The position numbers were made by a program, and so were the translations under genes. A DNA stretch of 64,000 nucleotides from NCBI GenBank assembly GCA_024743255.1, contig JANSWY010000001.1, positions 310,001 through 374,000 on the forward strand, read 5' to 3'. Below are positions 34,234 to 42,251 of this stretch, one piece after another. The DNA is from a bacterium. GTDB taxonomy: Bacteria; Bacteroidota; Bacteroidia; Cytophagales; Cyclobacteriaceae. The notes below the pieces were generated by a model, which saw only the letters and a program-made list of their open reading frames with translations, was not told the DNA's origin and did no database searches. Position 1 is the first letter of the stretch; every line of letters starts with the position of its first letter.

Positions 34234-34304
34234 CACCTCACTTGCTTAAGTTTAACAGAGTTGAACCCTTAGCTAGCGCGTGTCTCCGTTCCACTCAGAC
34301 GTAC
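34233..34304. repeat. 72-bp direct repeat, copy 2
   Basis: This is the second copy of the element at 32873-32944, in the same orientation 1.36 kb away. The three differences are TG/GT-type changes near position 32 of the repeat and one T/C change in the CTACTCAG segment. It adjoins the last unit of the 21-bp array. Confidence 0.85.
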
Positions 34305-34333
34305 GCTAGCTTAGTTCTGCAGTGCCATTTGAT

Positions 34334-35245
34334 TTAAGACTGCTTCTCCAATGCCTCCCTATCCCATCCAGAAGTCTTAGCAGCCGCTTCATAAGTAGTC
34401 TGCAAGAAATCTCTCAAGGTCTGTTCAGGATCATCAGATTGCTGGACATCTTCATATTTTAAGAAGTACTCGCCCATGTCTTCACTCCAGAATGCTTGTT
34501 CAGGCTGTATCTTTTGCTTGCCAAACTCCGGGTCACTTGGGTAGGCGTAAGCATAAAACATTGGCATTGGTGAATCTCTTGATCCCAACCATAAACCTGC
34601 ACTACTTACTTCCTGTGAATATGCTTCCTGCATTACCTCCAGTGACATGTTTGGCATTCCTCCTGGATGTAGTGGAGCTGGTTTTCTGGAGAATCTGGTT
34701 ACCGCCAAATCAAATGCTCCCCAGAATAAATGTACCGGACTGGCTTTTCCTACAAAATCAGTTCTGAATTCATTGAACACTCCGTTTGCCTTGAGCATGG
34801 CTTGCCAGATTTTCACTGCTGCCTCTGGGTTATAGTGCTTGTTGACATGGTTTTCTGCAAATGGTATTGCTGGCTCCATCTCGTTTGGTCTTGGATGGAT
34901 TTTTATGTTGACATCAATCTGCTTTAGTTTTTCGAAGAACTCATTGTAGAACTCTGCTACGGTTTGTTCTTTGAGATCCATGGTCTGAACTCCGGCATTG
35001 GAGCATTGCATAATGATCTGATGTTTTTTGAAGTCAAATTCTACCTGAAAGATTCTTCCATTGTGAGGAATACCGTGAGTAGAAAACCCATTTGTGGTGA
35101 TGTATAATGTGGTGTGCCAGGAGTGATTTTGCCATGGCATAGTTCTCAGTCTCAATTTTCCAACAATCTGAATCCACTGATGCAGTGTTTCCATGGTGTC
35201 CTGAATCTCAGAAAAATCTAAAGCGGGCCAGTTATTCTTAGTCAT
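34334..35245 (-). CDS. DUF5996 protein
   Basis: The 303-residue protein matches DUF5996 throughout: WPALDFSEIQDTMETLHQWIQIVGKLRL at the N terminus, NHSWHTTLYITTNGFST, and the block LFWGAFDLAVTRFSRKPAPLHPGG. No signal peptide is present. Function is unknown, though several His/Trp/Asp positions look conserved as in an enzyme. It ends close to the 72-bp repeat and array on its downstream side. Confidence 0.85.
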   Translation of the reverse strand: MTKNNWPALDFSEIQDTMETLHQWIQIVGKLRLRTMPWQNHSWHTTLYITTNGFSTHGIPHNGRIFQVEFDFKKHQIIMQCSNAGVQTMDLKEQTVAEFYNEFFEKLKQIDVNIKIHPRPNEMEPAIPFAENHVNKHYNPEAAVKIWQAMLKANGVFNEFRTDFVGKASPVHLFWGAFDLAVTRFSRKPAPLHPGGMPNMSLEVMQEAYSQEVSSAGLWLGSRDSPMPMFYAYAYPSDPEFGKQKIQPEQAFWSEDMGEYFLKYEDVQQSDDPEQTLRDFLQTTYEAAAKTSGWDREALEKQS

Positions 35246-35324
35246 TGTAATCGGTGTTTATTTAAATCAAATGTCGGTAGTAAATCAGATTAATGCATTC
35301 ATGTAGATTAACAAATGAGGCGAG

Positions 35325-35855
35325 CTATCTGTTTTGGGCTCGGATGGTGCTAAGTGCTTGTGGTGTGATACCAAGATAGGAGGCAATCATGTGTTGAGGG
35401 ATTCTGTTGGGAAGTTGTGGGTAGGTTTCCAGGAAGTGAGTGTATCTGTCAATTGCCGGAGAGCTCATTTGCATAAGGATTCTTTTTTGCAGAACTCCCA
35501 TTCGGCGATAGAGGAGGCGGATGTTTTGTAGGAGTTGGTCTGCTTCTACATCTGGTTTTGTCATCCAGTTCCGGTCAAATATGACAACTTCCGTATCTTC
35601 CAGACAATCTATAAACAGCTCGGTTGGGTGTTCAAATTCTATCGATTCCAGATCTGCCATGATCCATCCTTCACAAGCAAACATGAAGATGTGCTGTTTC
35701 CCTTTACTATCTATGATGTAGCTTCTGAGGAGGCCCTTTGACACGAAATAAGTATGTGGAGAATACTGGCCTTTATTTTGGATGACCTCTCCTTTTTTGA
35801 AGAGTTTGGTTTTGGCGTTTTTGTCTTGTTTTAAAATTTCTTCCAGGGTTTCCAT
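35325..35855 (-). CDS. Crp/Fnr-family regulator
   Basis: The 176-residue protein has a cyclic-nucleotide-binding-like beta roll (about 12-120; FKKGEVIQNKGQYSPHTYFVSKGLLRSYI). A short C-terminal HTH region follows, ending RIPQHMIASYLGITPQALSTIRAQ. The DNA-binding part is the abbreviated type usual for Bacteroidota Crp-like regulators. It lies 79 bases upstream of the DUF5996 gene on the same strand, which makes that gene a possible target. Confidence 0.85.
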   Translation of the reverse strand: METLEEILKQDKNAKTKLFKKGEVIQNKGQYSPHTYFVSKGLLRSYIIDSKGKQHIFMFACEGWIMADLESIEFEHPTELFIDCLEDTEVVIFDRNWMTKPDVEADQLLQNIRLLYRRMGVLQKRILMQMSSPAIDRYTHFLETYPQLPNRIPQHMIASYLGITPQALSTIRAQNR

Positions 35856-35873
35856 TTGGCGAAAGATAGAGGA

Positions 35874-36212
35874 TTACTTAGTAACAAACCTTCTTTTGAT
35901 AATGCCAATATTGTCTCTGTAACAATACCATTCGCTTTGACATTTACTCACTAAACACCCTGCGGGTCTTATTTTTTCACTATTAACTTGTGCTCGGTAT
36001 TCATCTGTCATCCTGAGTCTGCCATAAACTACTTTTGCAACTCTATCTCGTTTTTTACATTTGTGACATTTGGGTTTGATTAGGGACATTTTGTATTCAC
36101 ACGGCCCTTTAGTTCTGGACTGACTTCTAGCGTTAATTGCTATTATTAAGCAGAAGCTTAATACTGAAACTCTGAATATAGTATTGCATATCTGGTTTAA
36201 TCTTACTGTCAT
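35874..36212 (-). CDS. Small secreted Cys-rich protein
   Basis: A 112-residue protein with a hydrophobic N terminus (about 9-30) ending NARSQ. The basic mature part has six cysteines, including PKCHKCKKRD and SKCQSEWYCYRD, suggesting a metal-binding or disulfide-bonded fold. I prefer the ATG at 36212; an earlier in-frame start at 36260 would place the upstream gene's terminator inside the coding region. No family was recognised. Confidence 0.6.
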   Translation of the reverse strand: MTVRLNQICNTIFRVSVLSFCLIIAINARSQSRTKGPCEYKMSLIKPKCHKCKKRDRVAKVVYGRLRMTDEYRAQVNSEKIRPAGCLVSKCQSEWYCYRDNIGIIKRRFVTK

Positions 36213-36223
36213 CTTTCTAAAAT

Positions 36224-36253
36224 AAAAAAACCGCCCCAAAAATGGAACGGTTC
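36224..36253 (-). terminator. Rho-independent terminator
   Basis: On the minus strand AACCGTTCC pairs with GGGGCGGTT (two T-G wobbles) and is followed by seven Ts. It lies 24 bases after the stop of the double-SnoaL lipoprotein gene. Confidence 0.82.
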
Positions 36254-36276
36254 TTCTCACCTAACTTTTTATCAAT

Positions 36277-37128
36277 TTAAAACATTCCATTCTCATGAGC
36301 CAACTGCTCTGGAATCTCCTGGATCACATCCCAGTGCTCTACAATCTTGCCATTCTCCACTCTAAACAGATCATAAAATGATTGAGTTTTACCATGCCAC
36401 TGTCCTTCACTCATGGTCAATACAAAATTGCCTTGTCCTATTATCTTATGAGTTTTAGTGTAAACAAACATGTCATTTTGTGAGATCAGATATTGGATTG
36501 CTTTGTTTAATCCATCAAGTCCATCTTCTACAAATACATTGTGCTGATTGTAAGTTTCAGTATTCACATATTCAGTTATTTTATCCGGGTTCTTTCCAAA
36601 AAGGATGTCATCAACAAATGCTTTTACCAGCTTTTTGTTGGCTTCAGTCTTATCCAGATCGATAACCTCAGTTGGTCCATCGGTTTGTGTTCTTCCACTA
36701 GCAGTTTCTTTTACCAATGGAGTGATAGCGTCCCAATGTTCAGCGACTTTTCCATTTTCAATTCTAAATACATCAAATGTCACAATCTCTTTAGCTCCAA
36801 ACGCTTCAGCATTGTCGTAAGTATTGTGCATCACAACCAGGTCACCATCAACTAACAGCCTGTGATTTTTGAACGTAGTTCCTGCTTCTTTGAGCGCTGG
36901 TAAAAACCCAATTACAGGCTCGCGACCAGTTGGTACATGTGGGTTGTGCTGGATATAGTTTTCATCATATAATTGTTCTATACCTTCTTTGCTGTAATCG
37001 GTAAAGAATGCTTTCATTCCAGCCAGTGTAATTTCCTTTGGATCTTTGTTTTCCATTTTTTCCTGTGATTTTGATTGATGGCAGCTCCCAAACATGACAG
37101 CTACGATCAGGATGTATATTGCTTTCAT
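36277..37128 (-). CDS. Double SnoaL-like lipoprotein, paralogue of 12.7 kb gene
   Basis: A 283-residue lipoprotein (lipobox VMFGSC) with two SnoaL-like domains: about 30-145 (ITLAGMKAFFTDYSKEGIEQLYDENYIQHNP; VFRIENGKVAEHWDAI) and about 160-280 (KLVKAFVDDILFGKN; LFRVENGKIVEHWDVIQ). Each domain ends with the typical NGK.(V/A)EHWD strand. It follows an AraC-family gene by 88 bases, the same arrangement as at 11.7-13.6 kb, but here the protein is lipid-anchored where its paralogue is secreted. Confidence 0.84.
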   Translation of the reverse strand: MKAIYILIVAVMFGSCHQSKSQEKMENKDPKEITLAGMKAFFTDYSKEGIEQLYDENYIQHNPHVPTGREPVIGFLPALKEAGTTFKNHRLLVDGDLVVMHNTYDNAEAFGAKEIVTFDVFRIENGKVAEHWDAITPLVKETASGRTQTDGPTEVIDLDKTEANKKLVKAFVDDILFGKNPDKITEYVNTETYNQHNVFVEDGLDGLNKAIQYLISQNDMFVYTKTHKIIGQGNFVLTMSEGQWHGKTQSFYDLFRVENGKIVEHWDVIQEIPEQLAHENGMF

Positions 37129-37216
37129 TTCGTTTTTTTAGCAAAGGTGGCTTGATCAACACTGCCTGAAAAGGTCAGAAATGGATTAAGGACTGTACAT
37201 ATCGGAAAGTTAGTGA

Positions 37217-38110
37217 CTAGGAGGCTATAAATTTGTTTCTAAAGGATTCAGGAGTTTCTCCTGTATATCGTTTGAAAAACTTAAACAGATTAGTAGGTTC
37301 ACCAAATCCAGAGTTGTATGCTATTTCCTTTACTGTAATGGAAGAGTTAATTAACTGACGTTTGATTTGTAGGATTAATACCTCGTCTATGTATGTCTTG
37401 GGAGGTTTTTTGATGACACTTTGTGAAATGTTGTTAATAGTTTTTGGAGTTACATTGAGCTTTTCTGCATAAAAAGATACGGACCGGGATTCTGCGCAAT
37501 GCTTTTCAACAAGGTTTTGGAATTCAAGAAACTGTGAGATGTATTTATGGCCATTATCCAAACTAACCAATGGCGTCCTTATTCGATACAGTTTACTAAT
37601 CAGAACCTGTAAAAGGTTCCGAATAATTCCAGAAGTGTGATCGTCATGAGGCTTTTCAAATTCTGCTTTAATTTGACTGCTTATGGTCAATAATTCTTCG
37701 TAGTAAGAAGTATCTAGATCCGTTACCTGGTCGTAAAGTAGTTCGTTAAACAGCTCGGAGATTTTGTTGGCACTTGATTTTTCGATGTAGCTGACTACAA
37801 ATTCTTCGGTGAATAGGAGGTTGAAACCTTTTACGTCAGAGTGATGATATTTATGAAACTGATCTTTTCTTATGGTGACGATCGATCCTTTTTTGATGGG
37901 GTGATCCTTGAAGTCGATACTGTGTTTTGAAGATCCAGAAGTCACAAGGATTAGGATGTAGAAGTTGACGTGGTGGTGGTCAAGGGGACTGTGCTCCAGC
38001 CCTTTGATATTGATTAATTCATCCAACGCCAGAAAATCAAATTCAATTCCCGGGTGTTTACTGCGGTTGAATGTGATATTGGCAATTTCCACCTTAGACG
38101 TTGTAACCAA
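37217..38110 (-). CDS. AraC-family regulator, paralogue of the 11.7 kb gene
   Basis: The 297-residue protein has a cupin-like sensor domain (about 40-150; FYILILVTSGSSKHSIDFKD, VTIRKDQFHKYHH) and a C-terminal AraC domain ending KEIAYNSGFGEPTNLFKFFKRYTGETPESFR. Alignment with the 11677-12540 product is continuous, for example YAEKLNVTPKTINNIS against YADQLNITPRTLNNIT. It overlaps the upstream small membrane-protein gene by 17 bases. Confidence 0.88.
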   Translation of the reverse strand: MVTTSKVEIANITFNRSKHPGIEFDFLALDELINIKGLEHSPLDHHHVNFYILILVTSGSSKHSIDFKDHPIKKGSIVTIRKDQFHKYHHSDVKGFNLLFTEEFVVSYIEKSSANKISELFNELLYDQVTDLDTSYYEELLTISSQIKAEFEKPHDDHTSGIIRNLLQVLISKLYRIRTPLVSLDNGHKYISQFLEFQNLVEKHCAESRSVSFYAEKLNVTPKTINNISQSVIKKPPKTYIDEVLILQIKRQLINSSITVKEIAYNSGFGEPTNLFKFFKRYTGETPESFRNKFIAS

Positions 38111-38291
38111 TGATTAGCTCAATTAGGGTGATAACCCCAAGTGCGGCGAACATCAGAAGTAGATATTTTACTCCTAATTTCATAATTCCTTTGTCGTTAC
38201 CAGCCATGCCTTTGAAAATGCACCAAATAGATAAACCAAGACCTATTAGAACTGTTGCTATTTTGAGGATAGCCAGAAGGAGTATGTTCAT
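38094..38291 (-). CDS. Two-helix small membrane protein
   Basis: A 65-residue protein with two membrane helices (about 4-25 and 42-62) joined by a short glycine/lysine loop. Its 3' end overlaps the AraC start by 17 bases, suggesting co-transcription. It is preceded by another small membrane protein 13 bases away. No family was recognised. Confidence 0.6.
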   Translation of the reverse strand: MNILLLAILKIATVLIGLGLSIWCIFKGMAGNDKGIMKLGVKYLLLMFAALGVITLIELIIGYNV

Positions 38292-38304
38292 GCTTAGTCA
38301 TTTT

Positions 38305-38568
38305 TTATTTATCGAGAACGCTGAGCAGAATGAAAGACATAATTGAAAATACTACTCCAATCCCCAATATTATAATAACATATCTGTAGCGTTTAAGGTT
38401 TTCATCATGCTTTTTGCCCAACCACCAAAGCAGTAAGCTAATTAGAGCAGCCGGAAATGACAGAAATACATTAAACAAGTAGACCCAGAATGAGCTGGTC
38501 AGCATAAACCAGATTGCCAGGATAATTGCAGCAAAGTAATTAATATTCCATTTGATATTGTTGGCCAT
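38305..38568 (-). CDS. Three-helix small membrane protein
   Basis: An 87-residue protein with three membrane helices (about 10-28, 32-48 and 64-82) and a short charged loop (KKHDENLKRYR). I use the ATG at 38568; the longer reading from 38634 adds 22 polar residues, and the intergenic space then nearly vanishes. No family was recognised. Confidence 0.55.
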   Translation of the reverse strand: MANNIKWNINYFAAIILAIWFMLTSSFWVYLFNVFLSFPAALISLLLWWLGKKHDENLKRYRYVIIILGIGVVFSIMSFILLSVLDK

Positions 38569-38643
38569 GGGTTTGTGTTTGGTTCTACCAACTAAATCTA
38601 ATGAATTACTACAAAACCCCACCAATTTTTCCAATTGAGGTGG

Positions 38644-39903
38644 TTAACCTCTTGCGTAATCTGATTGCTCTTTGATAGCCGCTAAGGCCTCCATTACATA
38701 ATCCTGAGCTCTTGAATCAGTCCATCCTTTGGAGTTAAGCTCAGAACGTATTTGATCAACGGATTTATTCTTTGCAATTAAGTAAAATGCAAAAGTCAAA
38801 ACATCATCCGGTATTCGCTTGATTGCGAAATGTGTTAGTGTACCAAACATATGAACAAAGGCAGTACCACCAATTATTAGTAATTGTAAGATGAATATTA
38901 CAACCCAACCTATAATACCTGTATTGATTTCTTTAAGATAAAATCCTTGCTGTAACCTGTGACTCATGAATTCAACAAAGTTTAAATCAAATCGAGATAT
39001 TTCATTTAGTACCAGCAAATATTGAAAGTATTGATTGAGTACTACTATCGAAATTATGGAGAAGATGAAAATTACTTTTAAGCCCAGACCATTTGTGTAA
39101 TTGCCGTGTTTTATTCCTTCTCCAACAACAAATGAAAGCCCTAGCCCAATCAAAACTTCAAAGAGGATAATGACATATATGAATTTTGAGACCAGTGCAA
39201 AAAGCCCTGCCAGGGATAGAACACCAAACCCGGCAAATATAATTGGTAGTATAATGTTTGGTTCTTTATACTTTGGAGGAGGTGTGAGCTTTTCCGGAAT
39301 TTCGTAATCATCCCAGTTATTTTGGCGTTCTCTCTTTGTGGTAAGTTCTTGTAATTCTTCTTCTGACAGACTTGCAGCAAGGTCATTAAAAACCTTTGTT
39401 AAAAGCCTGACTGCAATGTAATTTCTACCAGAATCTATCAATGCACCATCAATAGACTTACTTTTTACAGTAACATTACTATTATCAATTTCAACAGTAA
39501 TCTTTTCCTTGAAATTAGAAAAGTTGTTTTTTCTCTTGGCTTCAACTTGAGTTTCGCTGGTATAGACAAGAACCCACTCCAACTCTTCAAAAGCTTTTTC
39601 AATGATGATATAAATCGATTCTTTTGGGATGGAGGTATGAAAGCTTGATTGAAACTTTGAAGTCAGCCGAACTTTCGAATTTTTCTTGATGCTCTGAATG
39701 TAATCCTGATATTTGTCTTCTCCACTTGGTACAGGAATATCTGGTACCTCCTCCTCAATACCATTCTGATCTCTGAATTTAAGCTCAAATTCAGCTGCTT
39801 CAACCGCTTCTCCTTGAAAATTTGATTTGTTTTGGATAATCTGCTCGAGCTCGTATTTGCTCTTTTTCTTCATCTTATCTAAAAACCGATTCCCCTGTGC
39901 CAT
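38644..39903 (-). CDS. Multi-pass membrane protein, unknown
   Basis: A 419-residue protein with a soluble N-terminal half (about 1-205) and five or so membrane helices between about 217 and 365. A cytosolic C-terminal helix region follows (SVDQIRSELNSKGWTDSRAQDYVMEALAAI) that looks like a small dimerisation or UBA-like helix bundle. The N-terminal half contains a beta-rich segment (VRLTSKFQSSFHTSIPKE, VTVEIDNSNVTVKSKS). Family not recognised. Confidence 0.62.
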   Translation of the reverse strand: MAQGNRFLDKMKKKSKYELEQIIQNKSNFQGEAVEAAEFELKFRDQNGIEEEVPDIPVPSGEDKYQDYIQSIKKNSKVRLTSKFQSSFHTSIPKESIYIIIEKAFEELEWVLVYTSETQVEAKRKNNFSNFKEKITVEIDNSNVTVKSKSIDGALIDSGRNYIAVRLLTKVFNDLAASLSEEELQELTTKRERQNNWDDYEIPEKLTPPPKYKEPNIILPIIFAGFGVLSLAGLFALVSKFIYVIILFEVLIGLGLSFVVGEGIKHGNYTNGLGLKVIFIFSIISIVVLNQYFQYLLVLNEISRFDLNFVEFMSHRLQQGFYLKEINTGIIGWVVIFILQLLIIGGTAFVHMFGTLTHFAIKRIPDDVLTFAFYLIAKNKSVDQIRSELNSKGWTDSRAQDYVMEALAAIKEQSDYARG

Positions 39904-39936
39904 TTTGCTTTGATTGATGATGTCCTAGGTACGAAA

Positions 39937-40872
39937 TTAGTTAATTTCAATAACAACCTTACCTTTCGCTCTTTTGGTCTCAATATATTCCTGAGCTTCT
40001 TTTATTTGGTCAAACGATATCACTTTATCGATAACTGATTTCAACGTATTAGATTTCAATTTTCCCGCAAGCCATTCCAAATCTGAATCCTTTGATTTCA
40101 CAACGACTAATTTTGCCATCTTGCTTCTAAAATGGTTCTTAAGTTGCTCCTTAATAATCGATGCTTTTGGAACTGTGGTCACATATCTTCCCTTTTCGCT
40201 AAGGAGATGATTGACTTTACTGAAGTCATAATTCCCAAAGACATCAAAAAACAGATCAAACTGACGATCAATTTTTCGGATATCGATTTTCTCGTAGGAT
40301 AATGAATCATGGCTGCCAAGTGATTCGCAGAAGTCTAAGTTTTTGCTACTGGAGATAGTTGTCACTTTGGCTCCCAATTCTCTTGCAATCTGTATTGCCA
40401 GTGTACCAACACCTCCGGATGCACCATTTATCAATACTTTTTGTCCCGACTTAAGTTTTCCCGAATTTCTTAATGCTTGCAGAGCTGTTTGAGCGGCTAA
40501 AGGAATTCCAGCTGCATCAGGGAATGAGATGTTATCTGGTTTCTGGGATAATTCAGTCGCTTTCACATTGACATATTCTGCACAACAACGTCCATGCCAG
40601 CCATTGATCATACCAAAAACTGCATCTCCCTTTTGAAAACTAGTGTTATTAGTTTCTTCAATTATTCCAGAAAAGTCGAAACCTATGCCCTGGGGGAATT
40701 TCTTGCCAGAGAATTTTTTGAATTTGCCTTTTCGGATGAGGATATCTTTAGGATTGAGAGCAGCAGCTTTCACTTTGACGAGTACTTCGTCTTTAGCCAG
40801 TTTAGGGATATCAGCCTCTATTATTGAGATGACGGATGAGTCTCCAAATTTTGTGATAACAGCTTTTTTCAT
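39937..40872 (-). CDS. MDR-superfamily quinone oxidoreductase
   Basis: The 311-residue protein is a medium-chain dehydrogenase/reductase of the zeta-crystallin/QOR type. It has VLVKVKAAALNPKDILIRKGKF, GFDFSGIIEETN, the nucleotide-binding LINGASGGVGTLAIQIARELGAKV, and the C-terminal KAKGKVVIEI. Structural-zinc cysteine clusters are absent, consistent with a zinc-independent NAD(P)H:quinone reductase. It directly abuts the upstream methyltransferase gene (TGA-ATG), so the two are translationally coupled. Confidence 0.87.
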   Translation of the reverse strand: MKKAVITKFGDSSVISIIEADIPKLAKDEVLVKVKAAALNPKDILIRKGKFKKFSGKKFPQGIGFDFSGIIEETNNTSFQKGDAVFGMINGWHGRCCAEYVNVKATELSQKPDNISFPDAAGIPLAAQTALQALRNSGKLKSGQKVLINGASGGVGTLAIQIARELGAKVTTISSSKNLDFCESLGSHDSLSYEKIDIRKIDRQFDLFFDVFGNYDFSKVNHLLSEKGRYVTTVPKASIIKEQLKNHFRSKMAKLVVVKSKDSDLEWLAGKLKSNTLKSVIDKVISFDQIKEAQEYIETKRAKGKVVIEIN

Positions 40873-41619
40873 TCAGATTCTTCTTATTGATGCAGTAATC
40901 AACTGATAACCAACATCAAGTTCTGTTTTGTCCAGAAGGTCGCTATTTTTCTTTTGCCATTCTCCGGAATCCAGATCTTTTTGTAGTTTTTGGAGTCCTT
41001 CGTCTAATCTTGTGATTTTAGAAAATGATGAGATTGAGTTTCGAACATGTTCGGATAAATACGCTTCTGGCCTTTTCCAGTATGCAGCAAGGAATCCATC
41101 TATACAGTCTTCTGGAATCATTAGAGGAGTGATTTTTACATTGTCAAAGTGGTTATGCAGTTCTTCCAAATCGGGGAAAATGTCCTGATCAATTTCGAAT
41201 ATTTCGGTGAAATAATCCCGGGTCAACCAAAATGGATTGATATCCGAATTCCATGAAATTGCTACAAACTTGTCAGTAGTCACTCTGTTTATTTCTTCAA
41301 AGGCTTTAGCTCTGTTTTGCCAGTGATGCATGGACAAAACTGTCATGGTATGAGAGAACGAGTCTTTTTCAAATAGGAGATTATCCGCAAAACCCTGAAC
41401 CACTGGATGAGAACCAGGTTTTCGCTGATTAATCATTTCCTGAGAAGGTTCCAGAGCAATTAAATCCATGTTTTTGGGCTCGTATGATCCTGTGCCAGCA
41501 CCGATGTTGAGGATTTTGGTAGCTCCTTCCAGTTCCTTGTGCAGTTGTGCGGCTAGTCTGGGATCGGTTTGCCTTTGGGAGGAATAGTTGATTCCTATTT
41601 TGTCGTAGATGGGCTTCAT
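40873..41619 (-). CDS. Class I SAM-dependent methyltransferase
   Basis: The 248-residue protein has the SAM motif ILNIGAGTGSYEP, an acidic loop DLIALEPSQEMINQR, and SHTMTVLSMHHW at the usual post-II position (Methyltransf_11 type). Substrate is unknown. It is coupled to the quinone-reductase gene downstream and separated from a membrane-protein gene by 5 bases upstream, so the group is one transcription unit. Confidence 0.86.
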   Translation of the reverse strand: MKPIYDKIGINYSSQRQTDPRLAAQLHKELEGATKILNIGAGTGSYEPKNMDLIALEPSQEMINQRKPGSHPVVQGFADNLLFEKDSFSHTMTVLSMHHWQNRAKAFEEINRVTTDKFVAISWNSDINPFWLTRDYFTEIFEIDQDIFPDLEELHNHFDNVKITPLMIPEDCIDGFLAAYWKRPEAYLSEHVRNSISSFSKITRLDEGLQKLQKDLDSGEWQKKNSDLLDKTELDVGYQLITASIRRI

Positions 41620-41624
41620 GATGA

Positions 41625-42251
41625 TTAGTTTACTCTCTTAGAATCGTAATTACCAGCAATTATTTCACTAATGACAATAGTTTCGCATCGTCCCTTTTGA
41701 AATTTTGGAAGTACATACCTGTTTATCGCACCAGACTCTTCTTTCAGATCAATTGACACATCTGCAATCTCATAATAGTCCAGGGAGCTATTTTCTTTTT
41801 CATAGTAAGTATAAACTGGATGGAAGGATAAGACAAAATCATTTCCCCGATCACGGAAATAGGTATACTCAAAGTGTTTTGATCCAAATCTGATTATTTC
41901 ACAATTATTGGTATCATTTTTTATCCTGATGTACGCTTTTTTAGATAATTCATCATGTAAAATTCCATACAGCTGGATAAATGGAACGGTAAATAGGAGG
42001 AAAATGAACGGAATGATTACCTCTTTCCATGTTATTCGTTTTTTCAGAATATTTATGGAATATAGAAAAATCGAGACTACAACTGAAACCAGGAATAACA
42101 ATATTGCAAGCAAGCCTGGAAATTCAATATCTACACTCACTGCCCTTGAAGTTCTTTGAATGTACCAATAGAAGAAAATTAGCGATCCTAGTAAAAATGG
42201 ACCTATTGCTAGGGCCCAAATAATTCTTTTAAGCAGCAAATTCGTTTTCAA
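41625..42251 (-). CDS. Membrane protein, unknown
   Basis: A 208-residue protein with three N-terminal membrane helices (about 9-32, 45-65 and 76-95) and a beta-rich extracytoplasmic part. No family was recognised. It overlaps the propeller-lipoprotein gene upstream by four bases (ATGA) and is 5 bases from the methyltransferase gene downstream. Confidence 0.62.
   Translation of the reverse strand: MKTNLLLKRIIWALAIGPFLLGSLIFFYWYIQRTSRAVSVDIEFPGLLAILLFLVSVVVSIFLYSINILKKRITWKEVIIPFIFLLFTVPFIQLYGILHDELSKKAYIRIKNDTNNCEIIRFGSKHFEYTYFRDRGNDFVLSFHPVYTYYEKENSSLDYYEIADVSIDLKEESGAINRYVLPKFQKGRCETIVISEIIAGNYDSKRVN

Larger units (their letters stand above)
33863..34333. other. Non-coding interval with array and direct repeat
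   Basis: These 471 bases contain no convincing gene. They include a GTTATATGC junction (33878-33886, minus strand) 15 bases before the DUF4261 start, a short motif block CTTAGCGAAGCGTAAC near 33983, the 11-copy 21-bp array at 34003-34233 and 72-bp repeat copy 2 at 34233-34304. Confidence 0.7.

Noticed and set aside
33979-34236. 85-codon frame of seven-residue repeats over the 21-bp array
   Set aside because: The opposite strand is equally open because the unit length is a multiple of three; there is no signal, convincing start site or homologous neighbour, so I list it only as a repeat.
26242-34304. Insertion sequence or phage remnant
   Set aside because: The direct repeats suggested one, but no transposase, integrase or phage structural gene is encoded here.
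36213-36260. Upstream start for the Cys-rich secreted protein
   Set aside because: It would put the terminator of the preceding gene inside the coding region, and the resulting N terminus is not a better signal peptide.
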